Source of the DNA: Candidatus Omnitrophota bacterium
GTDB taxonomy: Bacteria; Omnitrophota; Koll11; Zapsychrales; Fredricksoniimonadaceae
Reading direction: 5' to 3'
DNA length: 12,509 nt
NCBI GenBank assembly: GCA_015233705.1
Contig: JADFXE010000007.1
Span: forward strand, 1 to 12,509
Shown here piece after piece: positions 6,812 to 12,509 of this stretch (positions within the stretch are counted from its first letter, which is position 1; each line of letters begins with the position of its first letter). Under the pieces are notes generated by a model. The model had not been told where the DNA came from. It was given only the letters and a program-made list of their open reading frames with translations, and searched no databases. The position numbers and the translations under genes were made by a program.

Positions 6812-7178
6812 AAGGCTTTATCGCCGCAATGATGACGTCCGGCTTGTATGGCTTGATGATATACCCGGCCAACTTGGGATTGACCGTATACGCCGCCTGC
6901 TTACTTTCCTCGGCCGAGGAAGCTGTGATCATGATAATGGGGATATTCGCCGTTGCCGGAACCTTGACCAGGCCGCCCATGAGCTCAACTCCCGACATGT
7001 TGGGCATTTGATAGTCAAGGAACATGAGCCCGATCTCGCCGATATTCTGCGCGATAATCCCCAAGGCAGCCTCACCATTATCCGCCTGAAGGATCTCCTC
7101 CTTCACCCCGGCATTGGTCAGAGTCCGCGACAGGAGCTTGCGGTCCAAAAGCGAATCGTCAACAATGAGGATCTTCAT
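6798..7178 (-). CDS. Single-domain CheY-like response regulator (first gene of operon)
   Basis: This 126-residue stand-alone receiver domain starts MKILIVDDSLLDRK. The acidic pair is Asp7-Asp8, the phospho-acceptor is in LMFLDYQMP (about residue 55), the switch Thr is in IIMITASS, and the conserved Lys is in YIIKPY. It opens a run of six minus-strand genes ending at 3248 and overlaps the CheX-like gene by 14 bases. Its sequence differs clearly from the second receiver at 6209-5850, so the two are not a recent duplication. No output domain and no kinase are nearby. Confidence 0.94.
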   Translation of the reverse strand: MKILIVDDSLLDRKLLSRTLTNAGVKEEILQADNGEAALGIIAQNIGEIGLMFLDYQMPNMSGVELMGGLVKVPATANIPIIMITASSAEESKQAAYTVNPKLAGYIIKPYKPDVIIAAIKPYVGI

Positions 7179-7215
7179 CAGATATTACGTCTTATCTTTC
7201 TTCTTACCCAATCGC

Positions 7216-7243
7216 GCCTATTAGGCAATTTTTATGTATTATA
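7216..7243 (-). promoter_or_regulatory. Candidate -10 box and short palindrome upstream of the receiver operon
   Basis: A perfect TATAAT lies on the minus strand at 7243-7238, 60 bases upstream of the first receiver's ATG. No convincing -35 box is found 16-18 bp further up (TTTCCG at best). Within the expected leader lies the 11-bp palindrome GCCTA-T-TAGGC (7216-7226), possibly an operator. The promoter call rests mainly on the -10 box. Confidence 0.4.
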
Positions 7244-7286
7244 TGCACTCCGACCCGTCTCGGAAAGTTTTTTCTGACCTTTTTCC

Positions 7287-7325
7287 TTCAAAGAAAGAAA
7301 AAGGGAACGCCTTACGACGTTCCCT
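7287..7325 (-). terminator. Intrinsic terminator of the SPOR-domain gene
   Basis: The arms AGGGAACG (7302-7309) and CGTTCCCT (7318-7325) form an 8-bp stem with an 8-base loop. On the minus strand the stem is followed by TTTTTCTTTCTTT. It lies about 75 bases after the stop codon of the SPOR-domain gene, ending its transcript before the promoter region of the receiver operon. Confidence 0.8.
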
Positions 7326-7400
7326 GAAAATCATACAAGTTTTATTACACTCACATCTTTTCCATTTCAATCACCTTTTTCTGCAAACTCTTCGTTGCGA

Positions 7401-7868
7401 TTATTCCGTCACAATAATGCCGCTCTTGAAATCATTCGCAACGCTGTCAAAAATCTTTTTAGCCTCATCCTCACTGGTGAAGGTGCCGACACGAACACGA
7501 TACCAGACCCCGCGGGCGCCCAGATCGCTGACCATAATATATGCCTTATAATTTTTGGCCTTAAGCTTGTCCAGTGCCGCTTCCGCGCGGGCCTTATCCT
7601 TGAAAGAATACACCTGGATCGCGTAAGTGTCCCTGGGAGTCACCTGCTGAGGCGCCATAATCACCGCCGGCTGGGGCTTGGTCTGGCCGATAGCGGCCTC
7701 TTCCTCTGTTGAATGGGCCGCTTTTATATTGGGAGCAGCCTTTGATTCAGGAGCCGGCGCCTGTGAAGCCTTGGGTTTTTCCTTGCTGAAAGCGAGAAAG
7801 ATAAAACCGAGCGCAACGATGACCAGAACGGCAATGAGCCAAGACCCTTTTCCTTTATCCAAAGCCAT
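7401..7868 (-). CDS. SPOR-domain membrane protein
   Basis: The 155-residue bitopic protein has a short Lys-rich cytoplasmic start, one membrane helix (about 10-27), a Pro/Ala/Lys-rich linker (30-78) and a C-terminal SPOR domain (81-155: YAIQVYSFKDKARAE, then WYRVRVGTFTSEDEA). SPOR domains bind denuded glycan at division septa, so a role in cell division or envelope remodelling is likely. The overall layout resembles FtsN-like or DedD-like proteins. The start is fixed by AAGGAGG five bases before the ATG. It has its own promoter (7908-7936) and terminator (7287-7325), making it monocistronic. Confidence 0.9.
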   Translation of the reverse strand: MALDKGKGSWLIAVLVIVALGFIFLAFSKEKPKASQAPAPESKAAPNIKAAHSTEEEAAIGQTKPQPAVIMAPQQVTPRDTYAIQVYSFKDKARAEAALDKLKAKNYKAYIMVSDLGARGVWYRVRVGTFTSEDEAKKIFDSVANDFKSGIIVTE

Positions 7869-7907
7869 GGATTCCTCCTTGTTTTATCTTCTCTTGAAAG
7901 TGGCGTT

Positions 7908-7936
7908 ATTTTATCAGGGAGCGCCTGAGCATGCAA
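7908..7936 (-). promoter_or_regulatory. Extended -10 promoter for the SPOR-domain gene
   Basis: On the minus strand TTGCAT (7936-7931) is separated by 17 bp from TAAAAT (7913-7908). The -10 box is preceded by TGA, giving an extended -10 element (TGnTAAAAT) that offsets the weak -35. A transcript would start about 33 bases upstream of the ATG and include the strong AAGGAGG site. Confidence 0.6.
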
Positions 7937-7967
7937 CTCTTTTAAGGAAACCGGCAATCCCAATCAA

Positions 7968-8771
7968 TTAATGTTTATCATCTGCGACTGTCTTCGGCGC
8001 CTCATACTTGGGGAACTGCCCCTTGAGCGCGCCGCTGACGAGCGTCTTCACGTCCTCAGTGAAATCTTTCCCCAACATCCACTCCAGATAGCCGGGATCT
8101 TTCCTGGCGATATCGCGCAGACTTTCCTTCTTGGCGTATTTACCGAACATCATGTAAAGCTCGCCGTTCCACCAGCGAAACTTGCGGTCCGTGTCATAGA
8201 ATTCCTGGCGCTCGACGTAGACGAACCGGGACAACGTGTCGATCGCATCCGCGCCTTCACCGTATTTCCCGACCTGTGCCTCCAAGACCTCCAGCGTGGC
8301 CGCAGTATCGGCCAGCGCGGAATGCGCACCCTCGAGTTTCCGCCCGCAGTAAAACGCATAGGCCGCGGTCAGGTCGCGCTTCTCGTTAAGGTGAAAAACT
8401 TTCTGGGCATCGTAGACGATCCGGGTGGCGGCCAGAAATGACAGGCCGGCATCACGGACCTCGCGCTCCAAAAGCGGAAGATCGAACTTGTCGACGTTAA
8501 ACCCGCCGATATCCGCGGTGCCGATAAAATCCAGGACCTCCTTGACCACATCCTTGAAAGACGGCGCAGCCTTGACATCCTCGTTGGATATGCCGGTCAG
8601 TTCAACGACAACCTGAGGAATGGGCATCCCCGGATTGATCCGCTTATGATAAGTGTTCTTCTCCCCCGACGGAAGGACCTTGATCATCGCGATCTCGATA
8701 ATGCGATCCTTCTCGATCCACGTTCCCGTGGTCTCCAGGTCGAGAATGATAAGCGGCTTGGTAAGTTTCAT
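7968..8771 (-). CDS. DEDDh-family 3'-5' exonuclease (DnaQ/RNase T-like) with C-terminal extension
   Basis: The 267-residue protein has all five catalytic residues of the DEDDh family: Asp11 and Glu13 (LDLETTG), Asp97 (NVDKFDLPLL), and His150 and Asp155 (HSALADTAAT). These hydrolyse nucleotides from 3' ends with two metal ions. After the exonuclease core (about 5-165) comes a second region (205-250: YMMFGKYAKKESLRDIARKD then PGYLEWMLGKDFTEDV). It resembles the short domain often fused to such exonucleases and annotated as DUF3820-like. The ATG is preceded by GAAAGG. The upstream gene ends 10 bases away, so co-transcription is likely. Substrate (DNA proofreading, RNA or repair intermediates) cannot be told from sequence. 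Confidence 0.93.
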   Translation of the reverse strand: MKLTKPLIILDLETTGTWIEKDRIIEIAMIKVLPSGEKNTYHKRINPGMPIPQVVVELTGISNEDVKAAPSFKDVVKEVLDFIGTADIGGFNVDKFDLPLLEREVRDAGLSFLAATRIVYDAQKVFHLNEKRDLTAAYAFYCGRKLEGAHSALADTAATLEVLEAQVGKYGEGADAIDTLSRFVYVERQEFYDTDRKFRWWNGELYMMFGKYAKKESLRDIARKDPGYLEWMLGKDFTEDVKTLVSGALKGQFPKYEAPKTVADDKH

Positions 8772-8781
8772 GAAAACCTTT

Positions 8782-9438
8782 CTATTGTTCTATCTCTGCC
8801 TCTAGTTCCTTGAACAGCTCTTCCGCCTTCTTGACCAGGTTTGCCTTGATAAGCTTAAGCGTCTCGGCGTCCTTCTTGAAGGAGCGGATGGCGTTAAGGA
8901 ACTTGCGAACCGCGGCCGCACTGCGCTGGGCGCGCTCCTCGTCGGGATCGACCTGCTTGCGCTCCTTCATGATCACGGCCAGATCCTTGCGCACGACGGC
9001 TGCCGGGCTGCCCTTGTCAAACACCTGACGCCTGAGATCTGAATAATCCTGGCGGGTCAGTTCCTTCTTGCCCTTGGCCAGCCGCAGGACATGGATCGCA
9101 TCCACCTCGGGCAAAGACGCCGGGTTCCTCTCCTCCAGATACTCTTTTTTGAGATATTCCGGTTCCTGCTGCTCGACGAAGGCGTAGGTCTTGACCAGCC
9201 TGAGGGCCAGGGACTTTTTCAGCCCCAGCTCGCGCTCGACATACTGATCGAAGCGGTCATAGCCCCAATACTCAAAAAGTTTGTCACGCCAGATGGCGTA
9301 AAGCGTCTGGGCGAAAGCCAGCCAGGCGGTCTTGAAATCCTTGGCGCCGGTATGCGCAATGTCGCGCAGTTCCTTGCTCGTCGCGTTATCAAGTTTCTTC
9401 AGTTTGCTGACGCGTTCTTCCTGATCAATGATAGACAT
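8782..9438 (-). CDS. Unrecognised helical protein, possibly DNA-binding
   Basis: The 218-residue, strongly charged and probably all-helical protein has no signal peptide or membrane segment. Residues 58-88 (WGYDRFDQYVEREL, then GLKKSLALRLVKTYAFV) resemble a helix-turn-helix pattern seen in small phage and plasmid regulators. Residues 125-157 (TRQDYSDLRRQVF and following) could be another helical unit. The C-terminus (170-218) is a likely coiled coil rich in Lys and Glu. The ATG has AAAGGA upstream at good spacing. It lies 23 bases after the PfkB gene and 10 bases before the exonuclease gene, suggesting one transcript. I cannot name a family with confidence. Confidence 0.7.
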   Translation of the reverse strand: MSIIDQEERVSKLKKLDNATSKELRDIAHTGAKDFKTAWLAFAQTLYAIWRDKLFEYWGYDRFDQYVERELGLKKSLALRLVKTYAFVEQQEPEYLKKEYLEERNPASLPEVDAIHVLRLAKGKKELTRQDYSDLRRQVFDKGSPAAVVRKDLAVIMKERKQVDPDEERAQRSAAAVRKFLNAIRSFKKDAETLKLIKANLVKKAEELFKELEAEIEQ

Positions 9439-9461
9439 AATTCAATCCTTTTAATAGATAG

Positions 9462-10361
9462 CTACAAGCGCTCCAGCGAGATCCCAACGGCGGAACGAGC
9501 TAACGTCTCCTGACTGATGCCGCCCGGGACCTGCCCCAGGACATTAGCGCCGCCGCACACCGCCGCCAGGCGCACCTGGTCCACGAAAGGCCGGGCCTTC
9601 ATCATGGCGACGAGCGCGCCGGCCAGGGCCGCGTCCCCGGCGCCGACCGCATGCCCCCGGAACTTCTGCGTCCGAACGAGCCAGCATTCCGCGCCATCTG
9701 CCGCGGCCAGACCTTCGATCCCGAGGGTCAGGAGGACCATCTTCATACCACAATCCAGGAACGATTGCAAAGCCTTCTTGATGTCCTCGCGGGAAACGAT
9801 CTTGCTTTTTAGGAATTCTTCCGCCTCTTCGCGATTCGGCTTCACGGCAAAAGGTTTGGCCTTGATCCCGAAACGCAAGGCAGGACCGCGGGCATCCAGG
9901 ACCGTGGCCACGCCTTCCTTATGCGCCAGACGAATCAGATCGTGATAGGTTTTGTTCGGTATGCCGGGAGGAAGGCTGCCGGAAAAGACCACCAGCGCCC
10001 GGCCTTTGACGATCGCAGGGAAAGATTTCAGAAACCGCTTGAGCTGTGCCTCGGTCCATTCGGGACCAGGCTCGATCTTGCGCGAGGCATCCTCGCCTTC
10101 CCCGCCGGCCTGCGTCAGGTTCACCCTGGTCTCGCCGGACACCTCAAAGACTAGCGGCACCAGCCCTTCGGCCTTCATGGCCTTGACAAGCGCCCGCCCG
10201 TTGCGGCCAGCGACCGCGACCAGACTTTCGCTGTCAACTTCCAAAGCCTTCAAGGCGCGTGATACATTCACGCCTTTCCCGCCGGGAACGACCAGCGTCT
10301 TGTCCGGATGAACAATCTTGTCCAGGGCAGGATTCAGCGTGACCGTGAGGATGGACCGCAT
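9462..10361 (-). CDS. pfkB: PfkB-family hexose-phosphate kinase, 1-phosphofructokinase/LacC type
   Basis: The 299-residue cytoplasmic ribokinase-fold sugar kinase starts MRSILTVTLNPALDK, the hallmark of the FruK/LacC/PfkB subgroup that phosphorylates fructose 1-phosphate, tagatose 6-phosphate or fructose 6-phosphate. Signature 1 is GGKGVNVSRAL (27-37), the middle contains FSGSLPPG (126-133) and KPNREEAEEF (174-183), and signature 2 is VGAGDAALAG with catalytic Asp243. ATG 10361 follows AGGAG by 9 bases; the frame also opens at 10397 but that start lies inside an inverted repeat. There is no PTS fructose transporter or FruR nearby, so the substrate is open and glycolytic phosphofructokinase is a reasonable alternative. 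Confidence 0.92.
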   Translation of the reverse strand: MRSILTVTLNPALDKIVHPDKTLVVPGGKGVNVSRALKALEVDSESLVAVAGRNGRALVKAMKAEGLVPLVFEVSGETRVNLTQAGGEGEDASRKIEPGPEWTEAQLKRFLKSFPAIVKGRALVVFSGSLPPGIPNKTYHDLIRLAHKEGVATVLDARGPALRFGIKAKPFAVKPNREEAEEFLKSKIVSREDIKKALQSFLDCGMKMVLLTLGIEGLAAADGAECWLVRTQKFRGHAVGAGDAALAGALVAMMKARPFVDQVRLAAVCGGANVLGQVPGGISQETLARSAVGISLERL

Positions 10362-10374
10362 CGAGATCACTCCT

Positions 10375-10443
10375 AAAAAGGAACAGCTCCCTTTCATTCC
10401 ACAGAACGTCCGTGACGGTCATTCTACGAAAGGGAGCTGTCCC
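10375..10443 (-). repeat. REP/MITE-like inverted repeat that can also act as a terminator
   Basis: The arms at 10380-10395 (GGAACAGCTCCCTTTC) and 10428-10443 (GAAAGGGAGCTGTCCC) are complementary over 16 bp except one position, which becomes a G-U pair in minus-strand RNA. The 32-base centre holds smaller symmetric pieces (CCGTGACGG at 10410-10418). On the minus strand the hairpin ends in TTTTT followed directly by the AGGAG ribosome-binding site of the PfkB gene. It begins 11 bases after the stop of the peptidoglycan-binding lipoprotein gene. Long arms, an intergenic site and GGGACAGCTCCC-like ends suggest a dispersed palindromic element; copies elsewhere cannot be checked here. Confidence 0.65.
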
Positions 10444-10454
10444 TGATCAATGCC

Positions 10455-10949
10455 TTACTCGCTCAAATAGGTCTTGAGCTCATTCCAGGTCTTCTGCCCG
10501 ATCACACCATCGGATTTAAGCCCGTGCTGTTTCTGGAACTCGATGATCGCCGAGCGGGTCTTGCTGCCGACCTTCCCGTCAATAGTGCCCTCGTAAAGCC
10601 CCGCACCTTTGAGGGCCTTCTGGACCTCGGCAACGCTGACCCCCACCTTGATGAACGAAGGCTGTTCGCCCTGGACCACCTTGGCGCCGGAAACCTTGGC
10701 CTTGCCCTTCACCTTGACGGTCTCAGAATCCTGAGCCTCTTCACCAGGCTGAGTCTCAACCTTACCAGTGAGGTCTTTCACTTCATACTTAAGGTTCACA
10801 ACTTCCTTCTCCTGCTCCTCCATGCGCTGCTGAAGGTCCACGACCTGATTCTGCAGCTGATTTACCGGAGAAACTTTTGGCTGGGCCGTTGTCGCGCACC
10901 CGGCCAGGGCCAATCCTGCGATACACACCATGATCAAACGATAATACAC
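10455..10949 (-). CDS. Lipoprotein with coiled coil and peptidoglycan-binding (PG_binding_1) domain
   Basis: The 164-residue protein begins MYYRLIMVCIAGLALAGC, a lipoprotein signal with lipobox LAGC (lipidated Cys18). Residues about 28-66 form a heptad-like coiled coil (QLQNQVVDLQQRMEEQEKEV). A Lys/Val-rich linker follows, and residues 98-162 are a PG_binding_1 domain (VQKALKGAGLYEGTIDGKVG, then TRSAIIEFQKQHGL). I chose GTG 10949 because AAAGGAGG ends five bases upstream; the frame extends to 10994 without such a site. It probably tethers a membrane to the cell wall, in the manner of Pal or other wall-binding lipoproteins. It follows another lipoprotein gene by 54 bases. Confidence 0.9.
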   Translation of the reverse strand: MYYRLIMVCIAGLALAGCATTAQPKVSPVNQLQNQVVDLQQRMEEQEKEVVNLKYEVKDLTGKVETQPGEEAQDSETVKVKGKAKVSGAKVVQGEQPSFIKVGVSVAEVQKALKGAGLYEGTIDGKVGSKTRSAIIEFQKQHGLKSDGVIGQKTWNELKTYLSE

Positions 10950-11003
10950 TGCGTCCTCCTTTGTTAACACTTTACCGATACGATATCTCCACACACCAGG
11001 ACC

Positions 11004-11654
11004 TTATTCCTGATGCGGTGTTGCCGTCTGAAAAAGCATTTTCTCGAGTCTCAAACCGCGCGCTGATGTCTCTGGCGGAAGCTGGGCCGTGGCTTCTGCG
11101 AACTCATCCCGAATAAGAAGCTCGTACTCAAACCCCGGCTTCATCACTGGAACCCCACCCAACTTCACCTTTTCCTTTGTCCCAGCCACATCCAGCGTCC
11201 CAAGATAATGGAGCTTGTCCTGGGTGACCCTGAAATCCAGCGCAACCGTCTCCTCTGCCTCAGTCGATCCTACGGGAATCGCGATCGAGGTGATCTCATA
11301 GTCACCGGGCGCAAGCTGCAGATAAAAATATCCCGGTTCAATGGTCTTGCCTTCATGCCAGGGCGTAACACTTTGGTTGGCCTTGGACCCGACGTAGAAA
11401 AAGAGCTCCGACTTGGGATCATCCTTACGGACGATCGTCAGCTTCACATATGGCGCCTTCAAAAGCCCCTTGAAATCCGTCTTACCGAACACGAATCCAA
11501 CCGGTGCTTCCTGGTGAGTCACCGTCGATGAAGACAATGCGCCGTGCTGCGAAATGTGTGAAGGCCGGCCCGTTAAAGGCGCCCCACCCTTGGGCAGACT
11601 CGCGCAACCGGCAGCGCTTACTATTAGTACTAAGATCAGGATGCTTCTGAACAT
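11004..11654 (-). CDS. Putative lipoprotein, beta-rich, unknown function
   Basis: The 216-residue protein has a signal sequence and lipobox (MFRSILILVLIVSAAGC, Cys17). The mature part is predominantly beta. It contains a turn-rich segment, IEPGYFYLQLAPGDYEITS (about 105-123), of the kind seen in PEGA-like or carboxypeptidase-regulatory-like surface domains. A further strand-rich region runs from about 125 to 190. There are no cysteines beyond the lipidated one and no catalytic motif I can identify. The ATG lacks a clear Shine-Dalgarno sequence. It is the upstream partner of the peptidoglycan-binding lipoprotein, so both may serve the envelope. I do not recognise the family. Confidence 0.8.
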   Translation of the reverse strand: MFRSILILVLIVSAAGCASLPKGGAPLTGRPSHISQHGALSSSTVTHQEAPVGFVFGKTDFKGLLKAPYVKLTIVRKDDPKSELFFYVGSKANQSVTPWHEGKTIEPGYFYLQLAPGDYEITSIAIPVGSTEAEETVALDFRVTQDKLHYLGTLDVAGTKEKVKLGGVPVMKPGFEYELLIRDEFAEATAQLPPETSARGLRLEKMLFQTATPHQE

Positions 11655-11891
11655 GCTGATGAACCGATCATGGGACTTAAAAACATTGCTAGTTTAGCAA
11701 AAAGGAATAAAGACCGATAGGATTTATTGAAAAATTTTTCCGCCAAAAATGATCCGCCTGTTTCACTCAAGGATTCTGCTGAAAATCAAGGAAACAAGCC
11801 CCGATTTGAGGTCCCCAATAACTATTTTTTCCCGAAAAACCCGAATTTCCTGTGTAAAAGAAAGCGATTTCCCCAAACCGGCCTTGCCACC
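11655..11891. other. AT-rich intergenic region between divergent genes
   Basis: No credible gene is seen here. The stretch holds a 12-bp palindrome GAAAAATTTTTC (11729-11740) and several T- or A-runs. It must contain the promoter for the minus-strand lipoprotein genes; TAAACT on the minus strand near 11691-11696 is a possible -10, but no good -35 pairs with it. Confidence 0.5.
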
Positions 11892-11920
11892 TTGTTTATG
11901 CCATAACTGGATGGCATACT
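11892..11920 (+). promoter_or_regulatory. Promoter with embedded palindromic operator candidate
   Basis: TTGTTT (11892-11897) and CATACT (11915-11920) are 17 bp apart. The spacer starts with ATGCCAT (11898-11904), and its perfect inverse ATGGCAT lies at 11911-11917, overlapping the -10 box. A repressor bound there would block the polymerase. The start codon of the plus-strand gene lies 25 bases downstream of the -10 box. Confidence 0.5.
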
Positions 11921-11944
11921 TTAATCATGGTGGAGGCAGTGGAT

Positions 11945-12298
11945 ATGAAGAACGTGACCTATTTAAAACGCGACCTGACCGGGAATAAAGGCCGGGCTGT
12001 TTCTGTGCGCGAATCCCTGGCGTCCAAGGAATGCGACAGCCGCGTGGTCAAGAATTATATCTACCTGGTCAATTCTATGGACATGATCCCAGACGAGACG
12101 CCTTCAGCCCAGATCTACGTGACCAAGAGGATCAACACCGAGACCCAACAGGAGAATTTCCGTTTCAAGGTCAAAGGGGCGATCTATATTAAAAAGAACA
12201 GGTTCATTTACCGGGTCGATTATGCGCACAGTTTGTTGATCCGGATCATACACAAGACCCATGTTCTCTCCACACAGGGGCCGGCGGCCTTAGCCTAG
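11945..12298 (+). CDS. Unrecognised 117-residue protein, only plus-strand gene
   Basis: The protein is basic and mixed alpha/beta with no signal peptide or membrane helix. Visible pieces are a Lys/Arg-rich N-terminus (MKNVTYLKRDLTGNKGRAVS), a central KNYIYLVNSMDMIPDETPSA, and a C-terminal half that looks like a beta-hairpin unit (FRFKVKGAIYIKKN then RFIYRVDYAHSLLIRI). It has one cysteine. I chose ATG 11945 because GGAGG lies 8 bases upstream; the frame also opens at 11927, without a site. It has its own promoter with an operator-like palindrome and two following terminators. I do not recognise the family; a cytoplasmic, possibly nucleic-acid-binding, protein is only a guess from composition. 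Confidence 0.65.
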   Translation: MKNVTYLKRDLTGNKGRAVSVRESLASKECDSRVVKNYIYLVNSMDMIPDETPSAQIYVTKRINTETQQENFRFKVKGAIYIKKNRFIYRVDYAHSLLIRIIHKTHVLSTQGPAALA

Positions 12299-12314
12299 AG
12301 GCGGCTGGTTTTTT
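12281..12314 (+). terminator. First intrinsic terminator, overlapping the 3' end of the plus-strand gene
   Basis: CCGGCGGCCTT (12281-12291) pairs with GAGGCGGCTGG (12298-12308) over about 10 bp, with one G-G mismatch and G-U pairs. The stem is followed by six T (12309-12314). The stop codon of the 117-residue gene lies at the base of the loop. Confidence 0.6.
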
Positions 12315-12330
12315 GGAGAGTTTCTTTACC

Positions 12331-12365
12331 CACGGGCGGCTCGAGGAAGCCGCCCGTGACTTTTT
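12331..12365 (+). terminator. Second intrinsic terminator
   Basis: This is a perfect 11-bp GC-rich stem, CACGGGCGGCT (12331-12341) with AGCCGCCCGTG (12348-12358), a CGAGGA loop, and AC then TTTTT. It lies 33 bases after the stop codon. The T-run is on the plus strand only. Confidence 0.8.
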
Positions 12366-12485
12366 AAGGATTCTTAAGAAGTCATCCCGATGCCACCTGG
12401 CGACCAATAGGGAGCCGGGGTATCGGGATCTTTCCTAAAACAAAGATCCAACAACAACGAAACCGAAAGCACTCATAAGTTGTTG
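12358..12485 (+). other. Dense series of RNA-like hairpins, unidentified structured element
   Basis: Four inverted repeats follow one another. (1) 12358-12368 with 12373-12383, 11 bp with one G-U and a GATT loop. (2) ATCCCGAT at 12384-12391 with ATCGGGAT at 12422-12429, enclosing an inner stem 12395-12401 with 12414-12421 and a possible tandem G-A step around CC-AATA-GG. (3) GGATCTTT at 12426-12433 with AAAGATCC at 12442-12449. (4) CAACAAC at 12452-12458 with GTTGTTG at 12479-12485. Hairpins 2 and 3 share four bases (12426-12429), so they exclude each other. The G-U pairs make sense only in plus-strand RNA. It could be a leader/riboswitch of a gene beyond the edge, a small RNA, or a processed tail. 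I match it to no known RNA family. Confidence 0.5.
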
Positions 12486-12509
12486 CCCGAATTAACCCCA
12501 ACATCCTTT

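Noticed and set aside
7302..7325. Second copy of the REP/MITE-like repeat
   Set aside because: The arms (AGGGAACG) differ from those at 10380-10443, and the T-run and position make it an ordinary terminator.
11749..11988. 79-codon plus-strand frame upstream of the orphan gene
   Set aside because: It spans the promoter and start of the better-supported gene at 11945, has no ribosome-binding site and no recognisable sequence.
12384..12449. c-di-GMP-I, c-di-GMP-II, cobalamin or ZTP riboswitch
   Set aside because: Fragments such as CTGGCGA and GGGAGCC recall ZTP RNAs, but the conserved 3' pseudoknot sequence is missing, and the other families' core motifs are absent.

Overview
The window looks like a chromosomal stretch from a diderm (Gram-negative-type) bacterium of moderate GC content. 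The signs are two lipobox lipoproteins, a peptidoglycan-binding lipoprotein, a SPOR protein, RodA, a type II secretion/type IV pilus ATPase and exported DsbA-like and Memo-like proteins. The general style of the proteins reminds me of uncultivated lineages such as Omnitrophota, but that is an impression and no marker gene here settles it. I see no tRNA, rRNA, CRISPR array, insertion sequence or phage gene.

All genes but one lie on the minus strand, so the layout is read from right to left. At the right edge (11945-12298) is the only plus-strand gene, an unrecognised 117-residue protein. It has a good promoter with an operator-like palindrome, two tandem terminators, and then a dense run of RNA-like hairpins up to the window edge. 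From 11654 down to 10455 are two small lipoproteins, the second with a coiled coil and a peptidoglycan-binding domain. A REP/MITE-like inverted repeat separates them from a cluster of a 1-phosphofructokinase-type PfkB kinase, an unrecognised helical protein and a DEDDh 3'-5' exonuclease (10361-7968). A SPOR-domain membrane protein (7868-7401) follows with its own promoter and terminator.

The most interesting block is 7178-3248, six tightly spaced or overlapping genes ending in an intrinsic terminator. They encode a CheY-like receiver, a CheX-like phosphatase homologue whose catalytic Glu appears to be Thr, a second CheY-like receiver, a signal-anchored DsbA-like oxidoreductase (CPAC), a MauE/DoxX membrane protein (CGCFG), and an exported Memo-AMMECR1 fusion. 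In the fusion, the position of the Memo metal-ligand Cys appears to be Asp. This couples a phospho-signalling module to what looks like an envelope thiol-redox/metalloenzyme module, and I do not recognise the combination as a described system.

To the left are a small cysteine-containing membrane protein and RodA (3195-1795). Next, from a strong TTGACA promoter, come a free-standing MshEN (c-di-GMP-receptor-type) domain protein and, overlapping it by one base, a GspE/PilB ATPase that runs off the left edge. The free MshEN protein is a paralogue of the N-terminal domain of the ATPase beside it.
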